DNA of 31,257 nt from Pseudomonadota bacterium (GCA_023387695.1 JAEWHT010000258.1:1-31257); one strand, 5' to 3'; counted from the first letter of the stretch, positions 7,936 through 16,455 are shown. The notes: generated from the sequence alone by a model not told the origin. A program made the numbers and translations.

Positions 7936-8970
7936 ATGAGCCAACTTCGCATCGGGTTGGTCGGTCCAGGCGCGATCGGAGAAATCCACGCTCGCGCAAT
8001 CAGGGCACTCGACGAGACCGTCCTGGCCGCCATTGCCGGCGGCACGCCCCAGCAGATTGCCGCGTGCAGCGACGGCAAACCTGTTCCGACATTTGCGACC
8101 ACCGACGCCATGCTGGCCGGCGCGGATATCGACGCGGTCGTGATCTGCACCCCGAGTGGAGCGCATCATGACGTTGCCCTTGCCGCGATCAGGTCCGGCC
8201 GCCATGTGCTTGTCGAGAAGCCGCTTTGCGTTGATCCGACCGAAGCCGCATCGCTGGTGCGTGCGGCCGAGAGCTCGCAGCTGACGTGCGGAGTGGTCTC
8301 GCAGCGCCGGCTAGAACCACAGCACCAGGCGATCAAGGCATTGCTCGATGCAGGTCATCTCGGGCAGCCGCGCCTGATCGAAGCGGCGATCCATTGGTAT
8401 CGCTCCGATGCCTATTATGCGGAGAAGCCATGGCGCACTGAGGATGATCACGGCGGCGGTTCGCTGTTCAACCAGGGCGTCCACAATCTCGATCTGATGC
8501 TCTGGCTATTCGGACCCGTAGCGAGCGTTCAGGGCAAGACGGCGACGCTCGGACACACGCACGCCATCGAGGACACGACGGCGGCGCTGTTGTCGTTCGT
8601 ATCCGGCACGCTGGGCGTGATCGTGACGAGCACGGCGCTGCCTCCGGGGCGGCCAGCGATGCTGCGCCTGTTTACGCATCGCGGCAGCTGCGAGCTCGCC
8701 CATGACAGCGTTGTTCGCTGGGATTTCCCCGGCGTCCCGCAACCGGCGAGTTCGACAGGACCGGGAAGTGCCGCTAACGATCCCAAGGCCATCGGCATCG
8801 AGGGACATATCGCGCAATGGCATGACTTCGCGCAGGCGGTTCGGGAGCGACGAGCTCCCGCCGTTCCATTCAGGGATGGATTCGAGGCGACGCGTGTGAT
8901 CACTGCCATCTATCGCTCGGCCGAGGAAGGTCGGGCCATCACCCCCAACGATATTTCGTCGCTGGTATAG
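7936..8970 (+). CDS. Gfo/Idh/MocA family NAD(P)-dependent oxidoreductase (first of two)
   Basis: Cytoplasmic dehydrogenase of 344 aa acting on a sugar or cyclitol. The N-terminal Rossmann motif is IGLVGPGAIGEIHARAI (residues 6-22), the nucleotide-domain lysine motif is EKPLC (residues 94-98), and GGGSLFNQGVHNLDL (residues 173-187) carries the conserved His. These are the classical Gfo/Idh catalytic elements (Lys95, Asp186-type). ATG at 7936 follows the nagA-like stop by 9 bp, with a GAGGAA ribosome site. Its location suggests that it oxidises or reduces an intermediate derived from the imported amino sugar. Which carbon it acts on cannot be told. Confidence 0.92.
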   Translation: MSQLRIGLVGPGAIGEIHARAIRALDETVLAAIAGGTPQQIAACSDGKPVPTFATTDAMLAGADIDAVVICTPSGAHHDVALAAIRSGRHVLVEKPLCVDPTEAASLVRAAESSQLTCGVVSQRRLEPQHQAIKALLDAGHLGQPRLIEAAIHWYRSDAYYAEKPWRTEDDHGGGSLFNQGVHNLDLMLWLFGPVASVQGKTATLGHTHAIEDTTAALLSFVSGTLGVIVTSTALPPGRPAMLRLFTHRGSCELAHDSVVRWDFPGVPQPASSTGPGSAANDPKAIGIEGHIAQWHDFAQAVRERRAPAVPFRDGFEATRVITAIYRSAEEGRAITPNDISSLV

Positions 8971-8974
8971 CCCG

Positions 8975-9985
8975 ATGGCCAGCAATGCCTCGTCAACACT
9001 CGATATCGCCATCATAGGCGCCGCTCATCCGCATATCGAATACGTGCTCTCGGAGGTCGTTGCGAGGTCTGACGTCAGGATCGCGGCGGTCGCCGATCAC
9101 GACCCGGCGCGCCTTGCCGAGCTTGAACGGCGCACACAGGCCCCGGGCTATTCCGACCGGATCGCACTGTTGGACGCGCACAAGGTCCAGGCCGTCGCGA
9201 TCTTCAGCGAATTCGGTCTCAGAGCTTCAGTTGTCGCCGAACTGCTGCGCCGGAATATTTTTGCGATCGTGGACAAGCCGATGGCGGTGACGCTCCCGCA
9301 ACTCGCCTTGATCGAGGAGGCCCTCGCCGGCCGCGACCTGCTGACGCTTCTGCTCGAGAAACGCTTTTATCCCGTCACCCTCGCGCTCCGCTCGGTGCTC
9401 GACAGCGGCGAGTTGGGCGACATCGTCTCGATCAGTTCAACCGGCCCACACAAGCTGGTGCCAAGCCGTCGTCCGGCGTGGATGTTCGAGCCATCCACCT
9501 ATGGCGGCATTCTTGCCGACCTGACGGTCCATGACATCGATCTCGCGCTTTGGCTGACGGGCTACACCAGCGGAACGATCAGCGGCTGGGTCTCGCCCAC
9601 CCCGGCGGCCGGCACGACGAATTTTCCTGCTCTGGGACGCGCCATCCTTGCTTGCGACAACGGCCCGCAATTCGCGATTGAAGTCGACTGGATCCAGCCC
9701 GAGGCTTCTCCCCGCCATGGCGACTATGCCATGCGGATATCTGGCACCCGCGGCCGAGCCGACGTTCTCTTCGCCGAGAACCGGCTTCTCGTTGAAACCG
9801 CGACACGCCCCCGACGCGAGGTCGACCTTCCCCCTGGCGGCTCGCCGTCCGGTTTCGTCTTCGATCACCTTGCTCGCGGAATGCCGCTACAAATTTCAGC
9901 GAAGGACGCACTACGCGCCACACGCATCGCCATCCTTGCCGAGGAAAGCGCCAAGCAAGGCGGCGCTCCTCAACGATGGGGTTGA
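8975..9985 (+). CDS. Gfo/Idh/MocA family oxidoreductase (second), with degenerate glycine loop
   Basis: Second dehydrogenase-like protein of the operon, 336 aa. The N-terminus reads IAIIGAAHPHIEYVL (residues 11-25). The usual G-x-G-x-x-G loop is therefore G-A-A-H-P-H, seen in some family members but not standard. The DKPMA motif (residues 100-104) and ILADLTVHDIDLALWL (179-194) align with the catalytic Lys and His region. It starts 4 bp after the previous stop (ATG 8975) without an obvious ribosome site, so coupled translation is likely. It ends 7 bp before the convergent GH31 gene. Sequence divergence from the preceding gene argues against a recent tandem duplication. Confidence 0.88.
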   Translation: MASNASSTLDIAIIGAAHPHIEYVLSEVVARSDVRIAAVADHDPARLAELERRTQAPGYSDRIALLDAHKVQAVAIFSEFGLRASVVAELLRRNIFAIVDKPMAVTLPQLALIEEALAGRDLLTLLLEKRFYPVTLALRSVLDSGELGDIVSISSTGPHKLVPSRRPAWMFEPSTYGGILADLTVHDIDLALWLTGYTSGTISGWVSPTPAAGTTNFPALGRAILACDNGPQFAIEVDWIQPEASPRHGDYAMRISGTRGRADVLFAENRLLVETATRPRREVDLPPGGSPSGFVFDHLARGMPLQISAKDALRATRIAILAEESAKQGGAPQRWG

Positions 9986-9992
9986 AGCTGAC

Positions 9993-11990
9993 CTACAGCT
10001 CCCGCAATCCCGCAAAAAGCTCCTTGAATTCGCTATCGACGCGATAGAACACCGCGGGTTGCCCCAATGGCGCCGCGACCGAAATCTCCTGTCCGCCCGC
10101 AAATGTTTGGCCGGTCCAGACATGAATCCAGTCGATCCCTGCCGGCAGGTAGAGGCTCCGCTGATCCTGGGATGCCTGCCAGACCGGCGCGACAAGCAGG
10201 TCGCGGCCATAGAGATAGCAATCTTGAATGTCGTAGGTCCGCCGGTCCTCTTCGTGATGGAGGAACAGCGGACGTTGCACTGGAAGGCCTTGGCGCGCAG
10301 CTTCGAGTGACAATGTTCTGAGATAGGGTGAGAGGTGAACGTAGATCGCGGTCATCCCGGCGAAATGGTTGAGCACCGCGGGATCGCCGTCGAGCTGCAA
10401 ATTGTCACGGGGCCTGTTGCCTTCGTGGCTGCGCATGACAGGCGTGAAGGCCGCCATCTCGCTCCAGCGCATCAACAATTCGGGTGTGCGCACATTGCCG
10501 AACAGGCTGGTGTAGCCGCCGATGTCGGAGTGGTGGAACGCGTTGCCAAGCAGTCCCGACGACAAGGCGGCGCAGATCACCGTGACCAGCCCGTCATGCC
10601 TGGAAAAGTCGACCGATTGATCGCCGGCCCAGAGCCAGGGGCAGTACTTCTGCGCGCCCGTGAAGCCGGACCGCATGAAGAACACGGCATCGCCGGTACG
10701 GCCGCGGCTTGCCACCGCCTTGGCATTCGCTTCGGCCCACAGCGTCGGCCAAAGATTGTGCGCAAGCCTTGCGTCGATGCCGCTGGCGAGACGCACGTCG
10801 ACCGGCAGATACTCACCGAAATCCGCCATCCAGCCCGACAGGCCGTAGTCGAGCATCTTCTTGCCGATGATTTCCTCGGAGAACCATGCCGCCGCGTCCG
10901 GATTGGTGAAGTCGACGGTGCCGCAGTGAAACTCACCGAAATCGATCAGAGACGTTCGTCCTGAGGCATCCTTGACGAAGTAGCCGGCATTCTCGGCTTC
11001 GGCGAAAAGAACGCCGTCATTGGCGAGATACGGATTGACGTAACCGAGAAAGCGGATGCCCTGGTCGTTCAATTCGGCGATACGCTGCCGCAGACCCGGA
11101 TAGCGCGTCTCGTTGGCCTTCCAGTCCCAGAACAGCCGAGCGCCAAAGGCCGTCGGCCGGATCCCGACCCAATCCTCGCACCAGAGGCCGGACACTTTCA
11201 CGCCGGCCGCGCGCATCGTCGCGAGGCGCGTGAACGAGTTAGCGCCGTCCTTCAGGCCGACGATCGCTCCATTGTAGATCCATTCCGGGAGCGGCGGCTG
11301 GCGGCCGAAACGTTCGGACAGCGTCTCCACCAGTGCGACGAAGGTCGGCGCGGCAAACAGCTCGATGCGTTCAGGAACGGCCCAAGCCTCGATCTCGTGA
11401 AACTCGCTCTCGCGAAAATCAAACACGCTATAGGCGGACGTCTCGACGTGAAGCGCGTAACGCGCGGACGACAGGTAAGTCGGTTGCGGATAGTTCGTGT
11501 GATAATAGTCGCCGCCGGCATGGCCCGCGGCGTCCGCCTTGAAGGTGATCTCGGTAGTCTTGTCGCGGCCGACGCCCGGCTCCGAGCTCCACAACGGAAA
11601 CCGCCGCCCGCGCAAGTCGAAGTAGGAGAATTGCTCGCCGCCTCCCCAGACGTGTTCGTCCTGGTCAGCCACGACGCGCAGCCAAAACCGGTTCAGGGAC
11701 GGATCGAGAGAGCGCAACGCCAGCGCGTTGCCCTCGAGCGTCACAGCGAGCCGCGGCGGCTGCCCCTTCGCCGCGGACAGCATGATCGTGTCGCCGTTGA
11801 TCTCAGCATGCGCGAGCGGGCAACGTTCGGCCAGTCGATCATCGATTGTGAAGCGACCGCGATGCATTTTGATGCTGTCGTTGCCCCAGCCGACGAAGAA
11901 ACATGGTGCTGCCGCGCTGTGCGCAAGGATCCGGCGGCCTGCGATGGAAATCGCAAAGCCGGACGACGTGGTCTCAAGTTTCAAGTTCAT
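9993..11990 (-). CDS. yihQ: GH31 sulfoquinovosidase (YihQ-like alpha-glycosidase, K-E-R-W-Y type)
   Basis: Retaining alpha-glycosidase of GH31, 665 aa. It aligns along its whole length with E. coli YihQ as I recall that sequence. The nucleophile is D390 in GWMADFGEYLP and the acid/base is D457 in WAGDQ. The residues that read the sulfonate of sulfoquinovose in YihQ (Q262, Q288, R301, W304, Y508) correspond to K247, E272, R285, W288 and Y493. This is the K-E-R-W-Y variant described for Agrobacterium sulfoquinovosidase. Expected role: cytoplasmic release of sulfoquinovose from sulfoquinovosyl glycerol or related glycosides. It is the last gene of the leftward ABC operon, which fits. A plain alpha-glucosidase annotation would miss the sulfonate site. 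No signal peptide is seen. Confidence 0.88.
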   Translation of the reverse strand: MNLKLETTSSGFAISIAGRRILAHSAAAPCFFVGWGNDSIKMHRGRFTIDDRLAERCPLAHAEINGDTIMLSAAKGQPPRLAVTLEGNALALRSLDPSLNRFWLRVVADQDEHVWGGGEQFSYFDLRGRRFPLWSSEPGVGRDKTTEITFKADAAGHAGGDYYHTNYPQPTYLSSARYALHVETSAYSVFDFRESEFHEIEAWAVPERIELFAAPTFVALVETLSERFGRQPPLPEWIYNGAIVGLKDGANSFTRLATMRAAGVKVSGLWCEDWVGIRPTAFGARLFWDWKANETRYPGLRQRIAELNDQGIRFLGYVNPYLANDGVLFAEAENAGYFVKDASGRTSLIDFGEFHCGTVDFTNPDAAAWFSEEIIGKKMLDYGLSGWMADFGEYLPVDVRLASGIDARLAHNLWPTLWAEANAKAVASRGRTGDAVFFMRSGFTGAQKYCPWLWAGDQSVDFSRHDGLVTVICAALSSGLLGNAFHHSDIGGYTSLFGNVRTPELLMRWSEMAAFTPVMRSHEGNRPRDNLQLDGDPAVLNHFAGMTAIYVHLSPYLRTLSLEAARQGLPVQRPLFLHHEEDRRTYDIQDCYLYGRDLLVAPVWQASQDQRSLYLPAGIDWIHVWTGQTFAGGQEISVAAPLGQPAVFYRVDSEFKELFAGLREL

Positions 11991-12005
11991 TCGTCTTGCC
12001 TCAAC

Positions 12006-12860
12006 TCAGCCCTTGATGCCGCCTGCGGTCAGCCCCGAGACGACGCGCTCCTGGAAGATCACGATCAGGACCGCGACGGGCACGATGCCGACGACGAGCG
12101 CGGCCGAGATCACCGGCCAGGGAAACGCGAACTCGCCTTGATAGAGCTGGATGCCGACCGGGAGCGTCCGCAATCCCGGATTGGAGTTGAACGACAGCGC
12201 CAGCAAGAATTCATCCCACGCGTTGACGAACGCGAGGATGCCGGCAGTGAAGACACCGGGCGCCGACAGCGGCACCACCACCTTGAACAAGGCACCAAAC
12301 CGAGTGCAGCCGTCGATCATGGCGGCATTCTCCAGATCGCGCGGAATACCTTCGAAGAAGGACGTCAGCACCAGGGTGCACACCGGCAGGCTCAGCACGG
12401 TGTAAGGCAGGATCAGCGCCGTCCACGAATTGAGGAGGTTGAGCGCGCGCATGGTCTCGAACAGGGGCACCAGCAGCGTCACCAGCGGAAAGGTCGAGAT
12501 CGCGATGATGACAGACATGATCAATCCCCTGAACCGCAGGTTCAGCCGCGCCAGCGCATAGGCAGCGAGCACGGAAACGATCAGCGTGAGCGCGGTCGAG
12601 AGCAGCGCGACCATGAAGCTGTTGAAGAGGAAGGTGAGCAGCGGCTGGTCGGTGAACGCCTGGATGTAGTTCCGCAGCGTCGCTGCGTGCGGCAGCCAGG
12701 TGATCGGCTTTTGCGTAAGCTCCGCCTCGGTCTTGAACGAGGTCAGCAGGATCCACAGCGCCGGGAACAACCCGTTCACGACGAGAATGAGCGCGGCGAT
12801 GACCCGCAGTGGCTTGCCTGACAGGGCCGAGCCGAGCGTGGAGGTAACAGCCGCGGTCAT
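12006..12860 (-). CDS. Sugar ABC transporter permease, MalG type (sulfoquinovoside locus)
   Basis: Inner-membrane permease, 284 aa, about six membrane spans, with the EAA loop at residues 177-198 (ENAAMIDGCTRFGALF). The loop reads ENAAMIDG rather than EAARVDGA, a common variation. The ATG at 12860 overlaps the stop of the MalF-type gene as ATGA; an apparently longer reading frame upstream belongs to that overlap. The stop is 15 bp from the GH31 gene downstream. Together with the neighbouring permease, ATPase and binding protein it forms a full CUT1 importer, the arrangement seen for the SmoEFGH sulfoquinovosyl glycerol importer of Agrobacterium. Substrate assignment rests on the linked sulfoquinovosidase. 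Confidence 0.94.
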   Translation of the reverse strand: MTAAVTSTLGSALSGKPLRVIAALILVVNGLFPALWILLTSFKTEAELTQKPITWLPHAATLRNYIQAFTDQPLLTFLFNSFMVALLSTALTLIVSVLAAYALARLNLRFRGLIMSVIIAISTFPLVTLLVPLFETMRALNLLNSWTALILPYTVLSLPVCTLVLTSFFEGIPRDLENAAMIDGCTRFGALFKVVVPLSAPGVFTAGILAFVNAWDEFLLALSFNSNPGLRTLPVGIQLYQGEFAFPWPVISAALVVGIVPVAVLIVIFQERVVSGLTAGGIKG

Positions 12861-13804
12861 GACGCAGCCCCACGACCGCGGATCATGCGCAAATAAAGTG
12901 CAGTGACCAGCATCGACAGACCGAACATCACCACCGCGAGCGCCGATCCGTAGCCGAGATCGAGGAACGACACGGTGTTCTGGTGGATGTACATGGCGAG
13001 CGTCGCGGTCTCGGTGCCCGGCCCACCGCCCGTCATCATGTAGGGAATATCGAAGGTCTGCAGCGCGGTGATGGTGCGGAAGATCAGCGCGACCACGATG
13101 GTCGGCTTCAACAGCGGCAGCGTGATCTCGAAGAACTGCCGCACGCGCCCGGCGCCGTCGACGTCGGCCGCCTCGTAGAGCGAACGCGGAATGGTCTGCA
13201 GGCCCGCAAGAATGATCATCGCCATGAAGGACGAGGCCTTCCAGATAATGGCAAGGCAAATCGCAGCGAAAGCAAGCCGCGGCGAATTGAACCAGATTAC
13301 CCCGGGCAGGCCGATCCGGTTGAGCACGTCGTTCACGACGCCGTACTCGGAATGGAAGAACCAGCCGAAGATCAGGCCGGCGAAGGAAAGCGGCAGCGCC
13401 CAGGGGATCAGCAGCGAGAGCCTCACCGGCCATTTCATCTGGAATGGTAGATTGGCGAGCAGCGCGAGCGCGAACCCGACGAGGAGCGAGCCGGGCACGG
13501 TGATGAGCGTGACCAGCACCGTGTTCCAGGTTGCCTGCCAGAACACGGGATCATCAGGCATCTGCTTGAAGTTCGCTAGCCCGGCGAAGCGGGCCGGCAG
13601 GCCCGACGTCAGCGACAGGTCGAGGAAGCTCGTGTAGATCAGCCGGCTCACCGGATAGACGATCATCACGCTGAGCAGGAGCGTGGCGGGCGCCAGAAGA
13701 ATTACGGCGAGCGTGGTGTCGTCCGGATCGGACCAGCGCGACAGCCACGCGCGCCGCGCACTGGGGCGATCGGCCTGGCTCTTGAACGTCGATGTCGTCG
13801 TCAT
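12857..13804 (-). CDS. Sugar ABC transporter permease, MalF type (sulfoquinovoside locus)
   Basis: Inner-membrane permease of 315 aa with a polar N-terminal stretch of about 30 residues before the first membrane span (TTLAVILLAPATLLLS). The EAA loop begins at residue 211 (EAADVDGAGRVRQFF). The ATG at 13804 is chosen because an upstream TTG extension adds only eight residues and has no better ribosome site. It follows the binding-protein stop by 30 bp and overlaps the second permease by four bases. It should form the translocation pore with the MalG-type subunit at 12006-12860. Confidence 0.94.
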   Translation of the reverse strand: MTTTSTFKSQADRPSARRAWLSRWSDPDDTTLAVILLAPATLLLSVMIVYPVSRLIYTSFLDLSLTSGLPARFAGLANFKQMPDDPVFWQATWNTVLVTLITVPGSLLVGFALALLANLPFQMKWPVRLSLLIPWALPLSFAGLIFGWFFHSEYGVVNDVLNRIGLPGVIWFNSPRLAFAAICLAIIWKASSFMAMIILAGLQTIPRSLYEAADVDGAGRVRQFFEITLPLLKPTIVVALIFRTITALQTFDIPYMMTGGGPGTETATLAMYIHQNTVSFLDLGYGSALAVVMFGLSMLVTALYLRMIRGRGAAS

Positions 13805-13834
13805 GCGGCCCGATCCGGATTGCAACACGCGCCG

Positions 13835-15076
13835 TTAGCGGATGATCCGCTTCAGGCGGGCCTCGATCTGTGCGGCGCCGTCCGCCGGCGTCGTCGCGCC
13901 CGCAAGCACCGCGTTGACCGTAGTCCGGATCGCCTCACTGACCTCGTTGTAGCGCGGCGTCACCGGCCGCGGCTTTGCGGTTTCGACGATCGGCTGCGCG
14001 TCGGCGAACCACGGCACCGCCTTGGTCACATCGGTGTCTTTGTAGAGATTGCCGTAGGTCGGCAGCAGCGAGCCGTTGATGGCCATGTATTTGGAGACCT
14101 CCGGGCTCGACAGATAGGTCACCAGCTTCTTGGCTTCCTCCTGGTTCTTGGAAAAAGCGGAAACGCCCCACTCCCAGCCGCCAAGGCAGGTCGCCTGTTC
14201 ACCACCCTTGATGGCCGGAAGCCGTGCGACGCCGACCTTGCCGACCACCGCGGACTCGGCGCCCTGCGACATCGCCCATGCATAGCCCCAGTTCACCGCG
14301 AACAGCACGTTGCCGGCCTGGAACTCCTTGCGCGTATCGTCGGTCGCGACTTCGGCGATGTTCTTCTTGGCAACGCCGCTGTCGGCGAATCCCTTCCAGA
14401 GCGCGAGCGATTTCGTCGCTGCCTCGCGATCGAAATCGAGCTTGCCGTCCTTGGTCACCACCTTGCCCTGGCTCCAGTACGGGACGAGGAAGGTGCAGAC
14501 CGCGCCTTCGATCGCCTTGCCCTGGAACGACAGGCCTTGCAGGTTCGGATTCTTCTCGCCGTCCGCGACCTTCTTCGCGGCGTCCGCGAGCTCGTCCCAG
14601 GTTTTCGGCGGCTGAAGCCCGTATTTGTCCAGCAGGTCCTTGCGATAATAGAGGAACATGGAATCGGCAAAGGCGGGCAGCGCTACCACCTTGCCGTCGA
14701 CCGTGTTCGCCTCGGCATAGGCACGCAGATAGGACGACATGTCGCTTGCGATCGGGCTGGTCCAGCCCGCCGCTGCAAACTGCGCCGGGCGGATCACGTC
14801 GAGCATCAGCACGTCGAGCGAGGAATCCTTCGCTGTGAGCACCGTGTTGAGATATTGCGCCTGCATGTCCGAGGTCGTACCGCCAAGCTCGATGCTGACC
14901 TTGACGCCGGGATTGCGAGCTTCGTACTGATCGAGCAGCGTACGCCAGATGGCGGGCTGCCCCTGGCTCGTCACGAAGACCTTCAGATTGGTCTCGGCCG
15001 ATGCGCCGGTTGCGAATGCAAATGCTACGCAGCCGAGCAGCAATCCCGCCATCTTTGAAATGCGTCCTGAACCCAT
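13835..15076 (-). CDS. Periplasmic binding protein, candidate sulfoquinovoside-binding (SBP family 1)
   Basis: Solute-binding protein of 413 aa with a signal peptide of about 27 residues (MGSGRISKMA, ending TGASA) and mature start near ETNLKVFV. The sequence is of the trehalose/maltose-type family 1 fold, with LPAFADSMFLYYRKDLL and CLGGWEWGVSAFSKN in typical places. The start at 15076 has a strong GGGAGG site 6 nt upstream; an upstream extension of 24 residues would precede the signal peptide and is rejected. Position between ATPase and permeases, in an operon ending with a sulfoquinovosidase, makes it a candidate functional counterpart of SmoF. The ligand-contact residues could not be checked from memory. 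Confidence 0.92.
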   Translation of the reverse strand: MGSGRISKMAGLLLGCVAFAFATGASAETNLKVFVTSQGQPAIWRTLLDQYEARNPGVKVSIELGGTTSDMQAQYLNTVLTAKDSSLDVLMLDVIRPAQFAAAGWTSPIASDMSSYLRAYAEANTVDGKVVALPAFADSMFLYYRKDLLDKYGLQPPKTWDELADAAKKVADGEKNPNLQGLSFQGKAIEGAVCTFLVPYWSQGKVVTKDGKLDFDREAATKSLALWKGFADSGVAKKNIAEVATDDTRKEFQAGNVLFAVNWGYAWAMSQGAESAVVGKVGVARLPAIKGGEQATCLGGWEWGVSAFSKNQEEAKKLVTYLSSPEVSKYMAINGSLLPTYGNLYKDTDVTKAVPWFADAQPIVETAKPRPVTPRYNEVSEAIRTTVNAVLAGATTPADGAAQIEARLKRIIR

Positions 15077-15151
15077 GCCGTCCTCCCGGAAAAAATCGCC
15101 GCTTGCTTGCGGCTTGATTGAGTTGCTGCTGATGGTCTCGCTGCACACCCT

Positions 15152-16222
15152 CTACTGCAAAGCGCGCTCCGTCTCCGGATCGAATAGGTGAATCTTCGCG
15201 GGGTCCAGCCCCAGCTTGATCGCCTCGCCGGCTTGCGGGCGCAGCTCGGGCGGCAGCCGCGCAGTCAATGTCGCGCCGCCCACCGCAAAATGCACCAGCG
15301 TATCCGAGCCGAGCGGCTCGACGACCTGAACCTGGCTGTTCAGGCCGACATCGGACGCTAGCGGCGTGAAATGCTCGGGCCTGATGCCGACAATGAATTC
15401 ACGCCCGTCGGCCGCCGAGAGTTTCGTTCCGGCACCTGCAAGCGGCAGACGGTTGCCATCGGCGAAATCGAGATAGCCTTGCGCGGCCTTAGCCTTCGCA
15501 AAATTCATGGAGGGAGCGCCGACGAAGCCGCCGACGAAAACGCTCGCCGGACTGTTGTAGACCTGCTCGGGCGTGCCGATCTGCTCGATGTCGCCGCCGC
15601 GCAGGATGACGATGCGATCGGCCAGGGTCATCGCCTCGACCTGGTCGTGAGTGACATAGACGATGGTAGTCCCGATCGTCTGGTGCAACCGCTTGATCTC
15701 GGTGCGGACCTGACCGCGCAGCTTGGCGTCGAGATTGGAGAGCGGTTCGTCGAATAGGAACACCTGGGGCCGCCGGACAATAGCGCGGCCCATCGCGACC
15801 CGCTGACGTTGCCCGCCGGAAAGCTGCCCCGGCCGCCGGTCGAGCAGATGAGTGATGCCGAGCATCTCGGCCGCGTCTCTGATCTTGGCGTCCGCATCCG
15901 CAGCGTTCGCGCCACGCACCTTGAGGCTGAACCCCATGTTCTCGCGCACCGTCTTGTGCGGGTAGAGCGCGTAGTCCTGGAATACCATGGCAATGTCGCG
16001 CTCGCGCGGCGGCAGATCGTTGACGATGCGATCGCCGATCCTGATCTCGCCGCCAGTGATGCGCTCGAGGCCGGCAATCATGCGCAGCGTGGTCGACTTG
16101 CCGCAGCCGGAAGGACCAACCAGCACCAGGAATTCGCCATCGACGATCTCGAGGTCGATAGCCTTCACGACGCGGAACGCGCCGTAGCTCTTCTCAAGCT
16201 TGCGCAGGCTGACCGAAGCCAT
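15152..16222 (-). CDS. Sugar ABC transporter ATP-binding protein, UgpC/MalK/MsmK type
   Basis: ATPase subunit of 356 aa. Walker A is GPSGCGKST (residues 36-44), the signature is LSGGQRQR (134-141), Walker B ends FLFDEP (155-160), the D-loop is SNLDAKLR and the switch His is in VTHDQVEAM. The C-terminal third (about 235-350) is the MalK-type TOBE/OB domain. ATG at 16222 is preceded by GGGAG. It is the first gene of the leftward sulfoquinovoside operon, downstream of a good promoter at 16270-16298. ATPases of this type often serve several CUT1 importers, so it may also power the ATPase-less transporter at 1676-4736. Confidence 0.96.
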   Translation of the reverse strand: MASVSLRKLEKSYGAFRVVKAIDLEIVDGEFLVLVGPSGCGKSTTLRMIAGLERITGGEIRIGDRIVNDLPPRERDIAMVFQDYALYPHKTVRENMGFSLKVRGANAADADAKIRDAAEMLGITHLLDRRPGQLSGGQRQRVAMGRAIVRRPQVFLFDEPLSNLDAKLRGQVRTEIKRLHQTIGTTIVYVTHDQVEAMTLADRIVILRGGDIEQIGTPEQVYNSPASVFVGGFVGAPSMNFAKAKAAQGYLDFADGNRLPLAGAGTKLSAADGREFIVGIRPEHFTPLASDVGLNSQVQVVEPLGSDTLVHFAVGGATLTARLPPELRPQAGEAIKLGLDPAKIHLFDPETERALQ

Positions 16223-16269
16223 GAGCCGTGTCTCCCGTCCCGACGGTTCTGAAGCCGTGGTGATAGCTG

Positions 16270-16298
16270 ATAATAGCGCTGCGATCTCTAGAAATCAA
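16270..16298 (-). promoter_or_regulatory. Sigma70-type promoter and putative LacI operator for the sulfoquinovoside operon
   Basis: Minus strand TTGATT (16298-16293), a spacer of exactly 17 nt, then TATTAT (16275-16270). The block AGCGCTATTAT directly covers the spacer end and the -10. The same 11 bases occur in the opposite orientation at 16428-16438 in front of the LacI gene. AGCGCT is self-complementary with a central CG step, as expected for a LacI-family site. Confidence 0.7.
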
Positions 16299-16427
16299 CG
16301 AGGCGACAACGCCAGTCGATCCGGCGGATTAAAAGGCGGATTTTATTCTTATCTATCTGATTATAATGAATATATTTCTCGACCGGCAAAATGAGATTGT
16401 ATCGCTCCCAAACTTCGGCTACATCTT

Positions 16428-16438
16428 AGCGCTATTAT
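16428..16438 (+). promoter_or_regulatory. -10 region and putative operator of the second LacI gene
   Basis: AGCGCTATTAT, identical to the element at 16270-16280 on the other strand, placing a TATTAT -10 box at 16433-16438. No good -35 is seen. Transcription starting near 16445 would exclude an ATG at 16366 and favour the ATG at 16456. Confidence 0.5.
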
Positions 16439-16455
16439 TTCGAGCCACGTTGGAC

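Noticed and set aside
11397..12821. Long plus-strand frame rich in Arg, Gln, Glu and His opposite the GH31 and MalG-type genes
   Set aside because: Its composition is that of an antisense shadow of membrane-protein codons, and it spans two confidently assigned genes.
16366..16455. N-terminal extension of the second LacI regulator from ATG 16366
   Set aside because: The candidate promoter element at 16428-16438 lies inside it, and LacI proteins normally begin shortly before the helix-turn-helix.
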